Of a stretch of DNA of 64,000 nucleotides, positions 1-10,028 are shown in pieces. Numbering within the stretch: position 1 is the first letter of the stretch; the number at the start of each line of letters is the position of its first letter. Origin of the DNA: CAVQGZ01 sp963714455 (lineage in GTDB: Bacteria; Actinomycetota; Actinomycetes; Jiangellales; Jiangellaceae); the NCBI GenBank assembly GCA_963714455.1, contig CAVQON010000021.1, forward strand, positions 62,001-126,000, read 5' to 3'. The notes beneath the pieces were generated by a model, which was not told where the DNA came from, searched no databases, and saw nothing but the letters and a program-made list of their open reading frames with translations. The translations under genes and the position numbers were made by a program.

Positions 1-1743
<1,743 letters not shown>

Positions 1744-1765
1744 GGTCGTCCTTCCGCAGGTGGGG

Positions 1766-2191
1766 TCAGTTGTGGGTGGAGCAAGGGCCGCAGGTGCCCC
1801 AGTAGACGACTTCGGCCTCGTCGATCACGAAGTCGCGGTGGGTGGAGGCCGTCAGGCACGGCGTGTGCCCGACGGCGCAGTCGACATCGGCGATGGCGCC
1901 GCAGGAACGGCACACGACGTGGTGGTGGTTGTCGCCGACACGTGCCTCGTAGCGGGCCACCGAGCCGGCCGGCTCGATGCGCCGCAGCAGCCCAGCGTCG
2001 GTGAGCGCGTGGAGGACGTCGTAGACGGCCTGGACGGAGACGTCGCCGACGTCGCCGCGGACGAGGTCGACGATGGTCGCTGTGTCGGAGTGCGGGTGCT
2101 GGTGAACCACGCCGAGCACGGCGACCCGCTGGCGGGTGACGCGCAGCGACGCGTCGCGCAGCATCTGCTCGGCGTCGACCGTCGTGGGCAC
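1766..2191 (-). CDS. furA: Fur-family repressor FurA
   Basis: A 141-residue Fur-family metalloregulator with a GTG start at 2191. An N-terminal winged helix (about residues 10-80) is followed by the metal-binding dimerisation region: HHH at 89-91, Cys94-x2-Cys97, and a second CxxC at 134-137 that would hold structural zinc. In mycobacteria and Streptomyces the orthologue is a redox- and metal-responsive autorepressor of furA-katG. Position directly upstream of katG and a recognisable FurA box just before the start support the same role here. Confidence 0.95.
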   Translation of the reverse strand: MPTTVDAEQMLRDASLRVTRQRVAVLGVVHQHPHSDTATIVDLVRGDVGDVSVQAVYDVLHALTDAGLLRRIEPAGSVARYEARVGDNHHHVVCRSCGAIADVDCAVGHTPCLTASTHRDFVIDEAEVVYWGTCGPCSTHN

Positions 2192-2197
2192 AGGACG

Positions 2198-2232
2198 AAC
2201 CTAGGGCACTTTTCTGGAATCAGTCAAGAAAA
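2198..2232 (-). promoter_or_regulatory. furA promoter with FurA box
   Basis: Read on the minus strand, 2232-2210 carries TTGACT followed by GATTCCAGAAAA, which matches the conserved actinobacterial FurA box (TTGACTnATTCCAGAAAA) described upstream of mycobacterial and Streptomyces furA. TTGACT (2227-2222) also serves as -35; TAGGTT (2203-2198) is 18 nt downstream as -10. The expected transcription start coincides with the GTG of furA, so the mRNA is probably leaderless. Confidence 0.8.
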
Positions 2233-2333
2233 CGTCTCGAGTGGGTCGAGCGGCTCCGTGGGCTCGCGTGCCGCATAGCCCGTGCCCGGGCGGGTAGGTG
2301 ACAGCAAGAGTCGTCAACTGTGGGGAGAGGGTC

Positions 2334-2498
2334 ATGGGCCACGAACGAGACGTGCTGAACGACGATGCCGAGGCCGACGTGCGCAAGCAGCGTCAGGGTG
2401 CCTACACGGCGGAGACGCCGGAGCGTCGAGAGGCCGCCGACGTCGACCGGCGCGACGACCCGGCGGGGGCCCCGGGCGAGGACGAGACCGGCACGTGA
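2334..2498 (+). CDS. Small hydrophilic protein of unknown function
   Basis: A 54-residue charged protein beginning MGHERDVLNDD. I chose the ATG at 2334 because a purine-rich GGGAGAGGG lies just upstream; the open frame extends further 5' without a better start. There is no signal peptide, membrane segment or recognised domain; composition is rich in Asp, Glu, Arg and Ala, suggesting disorder. Its TGA overlaps the GTG of the downstream lipid kinase (GTGA), implying translational coupling. No function can be assigned. Confidence 0.55.
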   Translation: MGHERDVLNDDAEADVRKQRQGAYTAETPERREAADVDRRDDPAGAPGEDETGT

Positions 2499-3412
2499 GC
2501 ACACGCGCGGCGATCCTCACGAACGCCGGCGCCGGCAGCGCCGACTCCGACGTCGTCGAGCGTGCCGAGACAGCCCTGGCCGACGCCGGGTACGGCGTGA
2601 GCGTCGTCGCCGTGGACGACCCTGCGGCGCTGGACTCGCTCGACGTCGCGGGCGTGCACCGCGTGGTGATCGCCGGGGGCGACGGGACGGTGCATCAGAC
2701 CATCTCCACCTTGCACACCAGGGGCGAGCTGTCGCCTGAGCGACCCATCGGTGTGCTGCCGCTGGGCACGGGCAACGACCTCGCGCGGGGCGCAGGCATA
2801 CCGCTGGACCCCGACGCGGCCGTCGACGTGGTGGTCGGTGGGCGTCCTCGACCCATGGACCTGGTCGACGACGGGCTGGGGACGGTCATCGTGAACGCGG
2901 CGCACGCCGGTGTCGGAGCCCTGGCCAGCGAGCGCGCCGAGACGTTCAAGCAGAGCCTCGGCGCTCTGGGCTACGCGGTCGGTGCCGTGCTGGCCGGGAG
3001 CCGGTCGAGCGGCTGGCCCATGCTGGTGCAGGTCGACGGGGTGGACGTCGCCGAACCTGCCACCCCGCTGCTGATGGTGGGCCTGGCCGTGGGTGCGACG
3101 ATCGGGGGCGGCGCAGTGCTGGCGCCCGACGCCGACCCGGGCGACGGGTGGGTCGACGTGGTCGTCGTCTCTGCCACCGGACCCCTGCAACGCCTCGACT
3201 TCGCCCGGCGCCTGCGCCAGGGCGAGCACGACGAGCGTGACGACGTCCTGCTGATGCGCGGGCGCTCGGTGCACCTCGAGGGCGGGGACGCCCCGCTCAA
3301 CGTGGACGGCGAGCTTCTCGGCCCGGTCGGCTCCCGCACCTGGACGCTGCGCCCGCAGGCGTGGAGCCTGCTCGTCCCGTCTGGGGGGAGCGCTCCCAGC
3401 GCCCGCGACTAG
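2495..3412 (+). CDS. Diacylglycerol kinase-family lipid kinase
   Basis: A 305-residue DAGK catalytic-domain protein (YegS/DgkB-like). Nucleotide-binding motifs are GGDGT at 61-65 and LPLGTGND at 88-95, both diagnostic of the family that phosphorylates diacylglycerol, sphingoid bases or related lipids. The C-terminal beta-sandwich with 'NVDGELLG' is present, so the length is normal. The GTG start at 2495 overlaps the stop of the preceding small gene; the open frame further upstream has no other support. The lipid substrate cannot be told from sequence. Confidence 0.88.
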   Translation: MSTRAAILTNAGAGSADSDVVERAETALADAGYGVSVVAVDDPAALDSLDVAGVHRVVIAGGDGTVHQTISTLHTRGELSPERPIGVLPLGTGNDLARGAGIPLDPDAAVDVVVGGRPRPMDLVDDGLGTVIVNAAHAGVGALASERAETFKQSLGALGYAVGAVLAGSRSSGWPMLVQVDGVDVAEPATPLLMVGLAVGATIGGGAVLAPDADPGDGWVDVVVVSATGPLQRLDFARRLRQGEHDERDDVLLMRGRSVHLEGGDAPLNVDGELLGPVGSRTWTLRPQAWSLLVPSGGSAPSARD

Positions 3413-3442
3413 CCTCGCGGCATCCGAGCACCGGAGGCGTCC

Positions 3443-3931
3443 ATGCCCGTGATCGAGTCCAGCGTCGTCGTCCCCGTCGCGCCGGACGTCGCCTTCGCCG
3501 TGTCGCAGACGACCGGTGACCTGCGGCTGCGCTGGGACCCCTTCATCGGCGGCCAGCACTTCATGGACGGCGCCCAGCGGCCGGACGTCGGCGTGCGAAC
3601 GTTCACCCGGCACCGCCTCGGACCCTCGATGGTGAGCGAGTACGTCTCGTACCGGCCGCCGTCCAACGTCGGCATGAAGATGGTGTCCGGGCCGTGGTTC
3701 TTCGACAACTTCGCAGGCGGGTGGCGCTTTCGCCCGGCCGACTCACCGGACGGGACGCCGTGGACGCGGGCGGTGTGGCGCTACAGCTTTCGCATCCGAC
3801 CGCCGTGGCTCAGCCCGGTCGCAGACCGGCTCGGCACCCTGGTGCTCCAGCGCGAGATCGACCGCCGCATCGCGGCCTTCGCCCGCGGCTGTGCCGACCC
3901 GGTCGTGCTGAGCGCCGTCGCCGCGACCTGA
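3443..3931 (+). CDS. SRPBCC-superfamily protein
   Basis: A 162-residue protein with the helix-grip pattern of START/polyketide cyclase-like (SRPBCC) lipid- or ligand-binding proteins: N-terminal beta strand ending in 'VPVAPDVAFAVSQ', the WDPF turn near residue 32, and a long C-terminal helix rich in Arg. These are small soluble ligand binders or cyclases; no ligand can be predicted. It lies 30 bp downstream of the lipid kinase, possibly the same transcript, and is followed by a palindromic repeat before the convergent CNNM gene. Confidence 0.75.
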   Translation: MPVIESSVVVPVAPDVAFAVSQTTGDLRLRWDPFIGGQHFMDGAQRPDVGVRTFTRHRLGPSMVSEYVSYRPPSNVGMKMVSGPWFFDNFAGGWRFRPADSPDGTPWTRAVWRYSFRIRPPWLSPVADRLGTLVLQREIDRRIAAFARGCADPVVLSAVAAT

Positions 3932-3967
3932 CAGCCCGGCGGCGCCCGCCCACCCGCCCCCCAGCCC

Positions 3968-4063
3968 GAAACGATCACGTGACGGACGAAGTTTGGGGGT
4001 TTCCAAGGCAGATCTCCCTACGAAACCCCCAAACTCCCCACGAAAGCAGACTCCCCACGAAAG
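3968..4063. repeat. Dispersed palindromic repeat, family 1, copy A
   Basis: Sits between the convergent SRPBCC and CNNM genes. A perfect 13-bp stem is formed by GTTTGGGGGTTTC (3991-4003) and GAAACCCCCAAAC (4022-4034). The 25 bases from 3991 to 4015 are identical to 61879-61903. A 14-mer ACTCCCCACGAAAG occurs twice (4033-4046 and 4050-4063). Position between converging genes fits a bidirectional terminator or a REP-like element; the conserved loop argues for more than a simple terminator. Confidence 0.8.
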
Positions 4064-4120
4064 TCGGACGGCTCGGCTCTCCGCCGCCTCATCCAGCCGG
4101 CGACAACGGACGCCGCCGGG

Positions 4121-5203
4121 TCACGAACCGGACGGGTCGTGCCCGGCCCGTCGCTGGGCGGGGTCGCGCACCCGTCCGATCACTCGCTCCAGCGCGTCCT
4201 CGAGGGTGATGACGCCGATGGTCGACCCCGTGGCGTCGACCACGCCGGCCAGGTGCGCGGCGTCGGCCTTCATGCGGGCGACGACGGCGGTGAGCGGCAG
4301 GTCGGCGGGCAGCTCGGTGAGCTCGTGCAGCGGCAGGTCGGCGATGCGTCCGTGGGTGAGCCAGGCCCCCGTGGTCACCGGGCTGTGCGGGTTGAGCGCG
4401 TCGTGGATGTGGACGTACGAGCGCAGCTGTCCCGCGTTGTCGCGGACGGGGAAGCGGGAGTAGCCGGTGTCGACGACGGCCCGGTACAGGCTGTCGGTGG
4501 AGTCGTCGGCCGCCACGGTGACCAGGTGCTGTGTCGGCAGCAGGATGTCGCGGGCCACCGACGAAGAGACGTCCAGGGCACCTTCGAGCATCGTCGACTC
4601 GTTGCTGTCCAACAACCCTTCCCGCGACGACTCGGTGATCATCACGGCGACCTCGTCGCGGGTGAAGGACGACGACACCTCGTCCTTCGGGTCCACCCGC
4701 AGCAGCCGCAGCACGAGGTTGGCCAGCGCGTTGATGGTGGCGATGAACGGGCGCAGCGCCGTCACGATCGCCGCGAGCGGCGGGCCGAGCAGCAGAGCCG
4801 AGCGCTCCGGGCCGGCCAGCGCGATGTTCTTGGGCACCATCTCGCCCAGCACCATGTGCAGGAACACCACGAGGGACAGCCCGATGGTGAAGGCGATCGG
4901 GTGGACGAAGCCTTCCGGGATCCCGAGATCGGCGAGCACGGGCTCGATCAGGTGGGCGATGGCGGGCTCGGCTGTCGCGCCGAGGCCGAGCGAGCAGACG
5001 GTGATGCCGAGCTGCGCGCCGGCCATCATCTGCGACACGTTCTCCATCGCCCGGACGGTCACGCGTGCCCGTCGGTTGCCGGCGTCGGCCAGCGGTTCGA
5101 TCTGGCTGCGCCGCGCCGAGATGAGGGAGAACTCAGCGCCGACGAAGAACGCGTTGCCGATCAGCAGCACCACCGCCAGCGCCAGGGCGCTCGTGTCACT
5201 CAT
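4121..5203 (-). CDS. CNNM/CBS-domain membrane protein, hemolysin C-like
   Basis: A 360-residue membrane protein of the CNNM (DUF21) family: N-terminal transmembrane domain (about 1-190, starting with a helix ending FVGAEFSL and containing GEMVPKN) followed by a CBS pair (about 200-335). The C-terminal CorC/HlyC domain found in the upstream paralogue is absent. Family members are implicated in Mg2+ or Co2+ efflux. Its ATG at 5203 overlaps the end of the upstream gene by 8 bp, so the two are translationally coupled and may act as a heteromer. Confidence 0.9.
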   Translation of the reverse strand: MSDTSALALAVVLLIGNAFFVGAEFSLISARRSQIEPLADAGNRRARVTVRAMENVSQMMAGAQLGITVCSLGLGATAEPAIAHLIEPVLADLGIPEGFVHPIAFTIGLSLVVFLHMVLGEMVPKNIALAGPERSALLLGPPLAAIVTALRPFIATINALANLVLRLLRVDPKDEVSSSFTRDEVAVMITESSREGLLDSNESTMLEGALDVSSSVARDILLPTQHLVTVAADDSTDSLYRAVVDTGYSRFPVRDNAGQLRSYVHIHDALNPHSPVTTGAWLTHGRIADLPLHELTELPADLPLTAVVARMKADAAHLAGVVDATGSTIGVITLEDALERVIGRVRDPAQRRAGHDPSGS

Positions 5204-6494
5204 CGGTCGCCTCCACCGCGGGGTCGACGCGGATGAGCTCGACTCGGCGCCCGTCCATGCGCGCCACGACGGCGCGGCGGCCGTTGATGCTGAACTGGTC
5301 GCCGACGGCCGGGATCGCCCCGATGAGGCGCATCGCCAGACCCCCGAGCGTCTCGTACTCCGGGGCGTCGTCGGCCGGAACACCGAGGTCGCGCGCTTCG
5401 TCGGTGCGCAGCAGGCCGGAGAGCAGCAACGTGCCGTCCGGCTGCTGCTGGGAGTAGAACTCGTGCGGGTCGGACTCGTCGGCGACCTCGCCCACGATCT
5501 CTTCCACGATGTCTTCGAGCGTGGCCACACCGGCGGTGCCGCCGTACTCGTCGACCACCACGGCCAGGTGGCCGTCGGCGCGCAGGGCGTGCAGCAGGTC
5601 GTCCACGGGCAGCGTCTCGGGGACGAACAACGGCTCGTCCATCACCTGACCCACGCGCACCCGCCCGGCCTGGGCGGGGTCGACCAGCAGGGCCCGCCGC
5701 AGGTCGATCACGCCCACGATCGAGTCGATGCCCTGCGCGCCGGTGACCGGAAAGCGCGAGTGCCCGGTCTCGCGGGCCACCTCGAGCACGGTCGAGACGG
5801 TGGCGGCGACGTCGAGGGAGTGCACCTGGGGTCGTGGCGTGAGGACGTCGGCGACGACGCGGTCGGTCAGGCGCAGGCTTCGGTCGAGCAGCGAGGCGAC
5901 GGGACGCTCCAGCGTGCCCTCCGACGCCGACCGGCGGATCAACGACCGCAGCTCTTGCGCCGAGCGCGCCGACTCGAGCTCTTCGGTGGGCTCGATGCCC
6001 ATGGCGCGCAGCAACCGGTTCGCGCTGCCGTTCAGGAACGAGATGAGCCAGCCCATGGCTGCGGTGAAGGCCATGTGCGGTGCGGCGACGGCCTTGGCGA
6101 CCGACATCGGCTCGGAGATCGCCCAGTTCTTGGGCACGAGCTCGCCGAAGACCATCTGCACCGTGGTGGCGATGGCCAGCGCGAGCCCGACGGCGACCGC
6201 GGCGCTGGAGACGCCCCACGCCTCCAGCGGGCCGGCGAGCAGGGTTGCCAGTGACGGCTCGGCCAAGAAGCCGACCAGCAACGACGTGACGGTGATGCCG
6301 AGCTGGGCTCCGGACAGCTGGGTCGACAGGCTGCGCAACGCACCCAGCACCCGGGCGGCCGACCGGTCGGTCGGTGCCTGCGCCTCGATCGTCGTCCGGT
6401 CGACGGTGACGAGGCTGAACTCGGCCGCCACGAACAGGGCGTTCGCCGCGATCAGCACCGCAGCCAGCCCGAGCAGCAGAAGGGCCTCGGTCAT
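5196..6494 (-). CDS. CNNM/CBS/CorC-domain membrane protein
   Basis: A 432-residue paralogue of the following gene with the full set of family domains: CNNM transmembrane domain (1-190, with FVAAEFSLV and GELVPKN), CBS pair (about 205-335) and a C-terminal CorC_HlyC domain (about 345-430). Proteins of this type are proposed divalent-cation (Mg2+/Co2+) transporters or regulators. The tandem, overlapping pair of a complete and a CorC-less copy is common in actinobacteria. Confidence 0.92.
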   Translation of the reverse strand: MTEALLLLGLAAVLIAANALFVAAEFSLVTVDRTTIEAQAPTDRSAARVLGALRSLSTQLSGAQLGITVTSLLVGFLAEPSLATLLAGPLEAWGVSSAAVAVGLALAIATTVQMVFGELVPKNWAISEPMSVAKAVAAPHMAFTAAMGWLISFLNGSANRLLRAMGIEPTEELESARSAQELRSLIRRSASEGTLERPVASLLDRSLRLTDRVVADVLTPRPQVHSLDVAATVSTVLEVARETGHSRFPVTGAQGIDSIVGVIDLRRALLVDPAQAGRVRVGQVMDEPLFVPETLPVDDLLHALRADGHLAVVVDEYGGTAGVATLEDIVEEIVGEVADESDPHEFYSQQQPDGTLLLSGLLRTDEARDLGVPADDAPEYETLGGLAMRLIGAIPAVGDQFSINGRRAVVARMDGRRVELIRVDPAVEATDE

Positions 6495-6558
6495 GCGCGC
6501 GTCACGCTGCCATCATCCCCGAAACCAGCGGGACGCGGTGATCGACGCGTTCCAGGTC

Positions 6559-8205
6559 TCAGGCGGGGATGTCGCGCCGACGAAGGCCGAGCACCCCGAT
6601 GCCGATCAGGATGCCGGCTACCAGCAGCAGGCCGACCACCGCCATGACCGACACGACCCCACCGGGCACGGTCGGGCTGTGCGCGAAGGGAGACACGTCC
6701 AACACCCACTGCGGCAGCTGCCACAGGCCGCCGAACTCGCCCAGGACGACGAAGCCGGCGAGCAGGCCCCACGCGCCGGGGGCCGCCAGTGGCACCCAGC
6801 CAAGCAACACAGCCACGATGCCGACCATCACCCAGGCGGCGGGCACCGCAAGGGCGGCCGCGCCGGCCAGTCGCACGGCCTCGTCCAGGGGCTCGCCGGT
6901 GGTCAAGCCGTAGCCGAGGCCGATGCTCGTACCGGTGACGAGCATGATCACCGCTGTGCCCAGCAGGGCGACGCCGAGGTGGCTGCTCGCCCAGCGCACC
7001 CGCGTCGCGGGGGTGGTCAGCAGCAGCTCGGCGTGGCCAGCGGTCTCCTCCGAGCGCAGATGCAGAGCCGCCGACACTCCGAACGCGGCGACGATGGCCC
7101 CGAAGATGCCCACCTCGGCGGCCAAGAAGGAGTCCACGATGCTCTGCTCGCCGCCAAGGAGCGCGACGAACTCCTGCATCTGCGCGGAGTCGAGAAAGCC
7201 GCTGATGTTGTTCGCGATCGACCCCAGCACCACGCCCATCGCAGCGGTCGCAGCGAGCCAGGCGACGAACGACCCGCGCTGCAGACGCCATGCCAACGCC
7301 CCCACGCCCCTCAGGCTCCCGGTGGCTGGTCCGGCGCCCTGCTGGAGCATCCCCGAGCCCAGGTCGCGTCGTGCCCGAAGTACGAACGCGAGCGGGACGA
7401 GCAGCGCCGTGGCCAGCAGTGGTAGCGCGGTCACCCACCAGCGGTCGCCGGCGAAAGGACGGATCTGCTGGCTCCACCCGATCGGGGACAGCCACGACAG
7501 CCACCCCGGGTCACCGGAGGACGACAAGTCGCCGACGGCACGCAGGGCGTACGAGACGCCCACGCCGACGAGACCGAGGCCGATGGCGGCCCGCGCGGAC
7601 GTCGTGAGCTGGGCGGTGACCGCGGCTACGGCGGAGAACACGACGCCGCTCAGCGCCCACCCGAGCCCGAAGGCGAGGGAGCCCGCCCACGGCAGACCAC
7701 CCAGGCCGAGCCCTACCGTCGTGAGCGCCCCGAGCGCGAGGCTCGCACCGGCTCCTACCAGCAGGGCAGCCGTCAGCGGCGCGGCCCGACCCACGACGCC
7801 GGCCGCTACCAGCTCGAGGCGGCCGGACTCCTCTTCTGCGCGGCTGTGTCGCACGACGACGAAGACCAGCAGGACGGCGACGAACGCCGCGCCGAACGCA
7901 GTGAGCTTGATCAGCGAGACGGCCCCGAGTGAGGTGGTGACGTAGACCTTGCCGTACAACGCGACCAAGGCGGCCGTGGCGTTGACGGTCTCGGCGGCTG
8001 TCTCCAGCTCTGTGGGGTCGGGGTACAGGTCTCGCGTGGCGGCGGCCGAGAACACCGCCACAAGGGTGAACCCCAGCAGCCACGCCGGCATCAGCACTCG
8101 GTCGCGGCGAAGAGCCAGCCGGACGAGGCCGCCGGTTCCGGCCCACGTCTCGGCTCGGGTGGTGCGGCGCTCCTCGTGGACGCGGTGGGTCGCGGTGAGG
8201 CTCAT
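6559..8205 (-). CDS. ABC-2 type exporter permease
   Basis: A 548-residue polytopic protein with two similar blocks of about six hydrophobic helices each, the arrangement of fused ABC-2 permeases in the 'exporter of polyketide antibiotics' group. Its ATG overlaps the stop of the ATPase gene just upstream by 4 bp (8202-8205), making a two-gene transporter operon. Substrate is unknown; homologues export antibiotics or lipids. No outer domains or signal peptide seen. Confidence 0.88.
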   Translation of the reverse strand: MSLTATHRVHEERRTTRAETWAGTGGLVRLALRRDRVLMPAWLLGFTLVAVFSAAATRDLYPDPTELETAAETVNATAALVALYGKVYVTTSLGAVSLIKLTAFGAAFVAVLLVFVVVRHSRAEEESGRLELVAAGVVGRAAPLTAALLVGAGASLALGALTTVGLGLGGLPWAGSLAFGLGWALSGVVFSAVAAVTAQLTTSARAAIGLGLVGVGVSYALRAVGDLSSSGDPGWLSWLSPIGWSQQIRPFAGDRWWVTALPLLATALLVPLAFVLRARRDLGSGMLQQGAGPATGSLRGVGALAWRLQRGSFVAWLAATAAMGVVLGSIANNISGFLDSAQMQEFVALLGGEQSIVDSFLAAEVGIFGAIVAAFGVSAALHLRSEETAGHAELLLTTPATRVRWASSHLGVALLGTAVIMLVTGTSIGLGYGLTTGEPLDEAVRLAGAAALAVPAAWVMVGIVAVLLGWVPLAAPGAWGLLAGFVVLGEFGGLWQLPQWVLDVSPFAHSPTVPGGVVSVMAVVGLLLVAGILIGIGVLGLRRRDIPA

Positions 8206-9116
8206 GCCGGGCTCGCCGAGTAGTGCTGCAGGAACAGCTCCTCCAATGTGGGTGGCCGGCTGACCAGCGCCTCGATCTCGCCCACAGCCAGCGTCGAGAC
8301 CAGCGCACTCATCGCGGACGCCTCCACCTGGGCGACGACCTGGTTGCCCGTCACCGCAAGGTCATGGACGCCGGGGAGCCGGTCCAACCCATCCGGGACG
8401 CGTCGCAGCGTGGCGTGGACCGACGTGCGTGTCAGATGGCGCAGCTGCGCGAGTGTCCCTGTCTCCACGACCACCCCGTCGCGAATGATGCTGACCCGGT
8501 CACACAACGCCTCGGCCTCGCTGAGGATGTGCGAGCTGAGCAGCACGGACGTTCCGGCGGCACGCAGGTCGTCCACGCACTCGCGGAACGTCGCCTCCAT
8601 CAGCGGGTCGAGCCCCGCCGTCGGCTCGTCCAACAAGAACAGCTCAGCATCGCTGGCAAGAGCGGCGACCAGCATCACCTTCTGCCGGTTCCCCTTGGAG
8701 TAGGTGCGGCTCTTCTTGGTTGGGTCGAGGTCGAAGCGTTCGATCATCTCGGCGCGCCGGCGCGGGTCCAGCCCTCCACGCAGCCTGCCGAGCAGATCGA
8801 TCACCTCACCGCCGGACAGGTTCGGCCACAGGGCGACGTCGCCAGGCACGGCGGCGAGCCGTCGGTGCAGCACCGCGACGTCCGTCCAGGGATTCATCCC
8901 GAGCACGCGCATCGTTCCGCTGTCGGCGCGGAGCATGCCCAGGAGCAGCCGCAAGGTCGTCGTCTTGCCTGCCCCGTTCGGCCCGAGGAACGCGTGCACC
9001 TCACCGCGTCGAACCTGCAGGTCGAGTCCGGCCAGGGCCGTCGTCGTGCCGAAGGTCTTCACCACGTCACGAACGTCGACAACCAGCTCGTCACCCGCCA
9101 TCGATACAGCGCTCAC
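8202..9116 (-). CDS. ABC transporter ATP-binding protein
   Basis: A ~304-residue ABC ATPase. Walker A is GPNGAGKTT, the signature motif is the variant 'YSKGNRQKV' and Walker B is LFLLDEPTAGLD, followed by an SSHILSEAE switch region. The C-terminal ~80 residues match drug-exporter ATPases. The start is uncertain: GTG at 9116 has GAGGA 13 nt upstream, while ATG at 9101 would give the conserved-looking MAGDEL; the longer open frame is not supported. It pairs with the overlapping permease and powers export. Confidence 0.9.
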   Translation of the reverse strand: MSAVSMAGDELVVDVRDVVKTFGTTTALAGLDLQVRRGEVHAFLGPNGAGKTTTLRLLLGMLRADSGTMRVLGMNPWTDVAVLHRRLAAVPGDVALWPNLSGGEVIDLLGRLRGGLDPRRRAEMIERFDLDPTKKSRTYSKGNRQKVMLVAALASDAELFLLDEPTAGLDPLMEATFRECVDDLRAAGTSVLLSSHILSEAEALCDRVSIIRDGVVVETGTLAQLRHLTRTSVHATLRRVPDGLDRLPGVHDLAVTGNQVVAQVEASAMSALVSTLAVGEIEALVSRPPTLEELFLQHYSASPA

Positions 9117-9176
9117 GCATCGACGCTGATCCTCGGTGGTGCGGGTGTCAACGGGCCGAAGCCCTGGACCCGGACG

Positions 9177-9217
9177 GACAGCAGCCCCGGGCCGCGAAGC
9201 GGTCAGGGGCTGCTGTC
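9177..9217. other. 12-bp inverted repeat, possible hairpin or operator
   Basis: GACAGCAGCCCC (9177-9188) and GGGGCTGCTGTC (9206-9217) form a perfect 12-bp inverted repeat with a 17-nt spacer, in the 260-bp space between the divergent ABC ATPase and response-regulator genes. It is not followed by a T-run on either strand. It could be an operator for either gene or a leader hairpin of the ABC transcript. Confidence 0.6.
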
Positions 9218-9359
9218 GCTCGTGTTCCCCCCGGACCCTCGACCAGAGGGCCCACACGAGCGGTGATCCCAGTGCATCGCACTCGGGTGTGACGATTCCA
9301 CCCCGTTCTGTCGGCATTTCTGTGGACAATCGGCCCTCTGACCCTCGAGGAGGCGCGAG

Positions 9360-9380
9360 ATGAGCACCGAGCACCGATGA
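9360..9380 (+). other. Putative 6-codon leader ORF (MSTEHR)
   Basis: An ATG at 9360 follows an ideal ribosome-binding site (GAGGAGG, about 7 nt upstream) and encodes six residues, ending in a TGA at 9378-9380 that overlaps the ATG of the response regulator (ATGA). The regulator's own ATG at 9377 lies 23 nt from the Shine-Dalgarno sequence, so ribosomes probably reach it by re-initiation after this peptide. Confidence 0.5.
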
Positions 9381-10027
9381 CCGACGGCGAGCAGCGAAGC
9401 GACGAGCCGCGTCGGGTCGCCATCGTGGACGACCACGAGCTCTTCGCCGATGCCCTGCGCGTCTGGGCAGCCGAGAACCTGGAACGGGTCGAGGTGGTCT
9501 ACTCCGGCCCCGACCCGAGCGCCGTCCCCGACGGCACTGACCTGGTGCTGCTCGACATCGATCTCGGGGAGGACGAGCGACCGGCCGAGGACGTCACGGC
9601 TGACCTCGTCGAGCGCGGAATCGCGGTGCTGCTGGTCAGCTCGGTCGGCGAAGCCGGGTTGATCCGACCGGCCATCGCCGCCGGAGCACTCGGCTACGTC
9701 CCGAAGCGTGAGGGCTCGGACGTGCTGCACGACGCGGTGGATGCCGCGTTGCGGGGCGACATCTATGTCTCGCCCGACCTGGCGGCGGTGATGATGGTGT
9801 CGATCGACCGGCCGGAGTTCAGCGCCCAGGAGCGCACCGCGCTGCGCCTCTACGCCTCCGGCCTCAAGCTCGAGGCGGTCTCCCGGCGCATGAACGTCTC
9901 GCCCAGCACCGTGCGCGAGTACCTGGCGCGAGTGCGCCGCAAGTACTCCTACGTCGGGCGGGACGTGCGCACCAAGACCGACATGTACGCCGCCGCGGTG
10001 CGCGACGGCATCATCGAGCCGCGCTGA
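9377..10027 (+). CDS. NarL/LuxR-family response regulator
   Basis: A 216-residue two-component regulator. The receiver domain (about 12-130) has the acidic pair Asp18-Asp19, phospho-acceptor Asp60 in LVLLD, and Lys110. The C-terminal LuxR-type HTH (about 150-210) contains 'LYASGLKLEAVSRRM' and 'SPSTVREYLARVRRKY'. The HTH is slightly atypical, lacking the usual LTxRE opening (FSAQERTAL instead). A histidine kinase lies 0.9 kb away on the opposite strand and is the likely partner. Confidence 0.9.
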   Translation: MTDGEQRSDEPRRVAIVDDHELFADALRVWAAENLERVEVVYSGPDPSAVPDGTDLVLLDIDLGEDERPAEDVTADLVERGIAVLLVSSVGEAGLIRPAIAAGALGYVPKREGSDVLHDAVDAALRGDIYVSPDLAAVMMVSIDRPEFSAQERTALRLYASGLKLEAVSRRMNVSPSTVREYLARVRRKYSYVGRDVRTKTDMYAAAVRDGIIEPR

Positions 10028-10028
10028 A

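Noticed and set aside
4139..5236. 365-codon open frame on the plus strand
   Set aside because: Antisense to the CNNM-family gene; rich in His/Arg/Gly with no domain.
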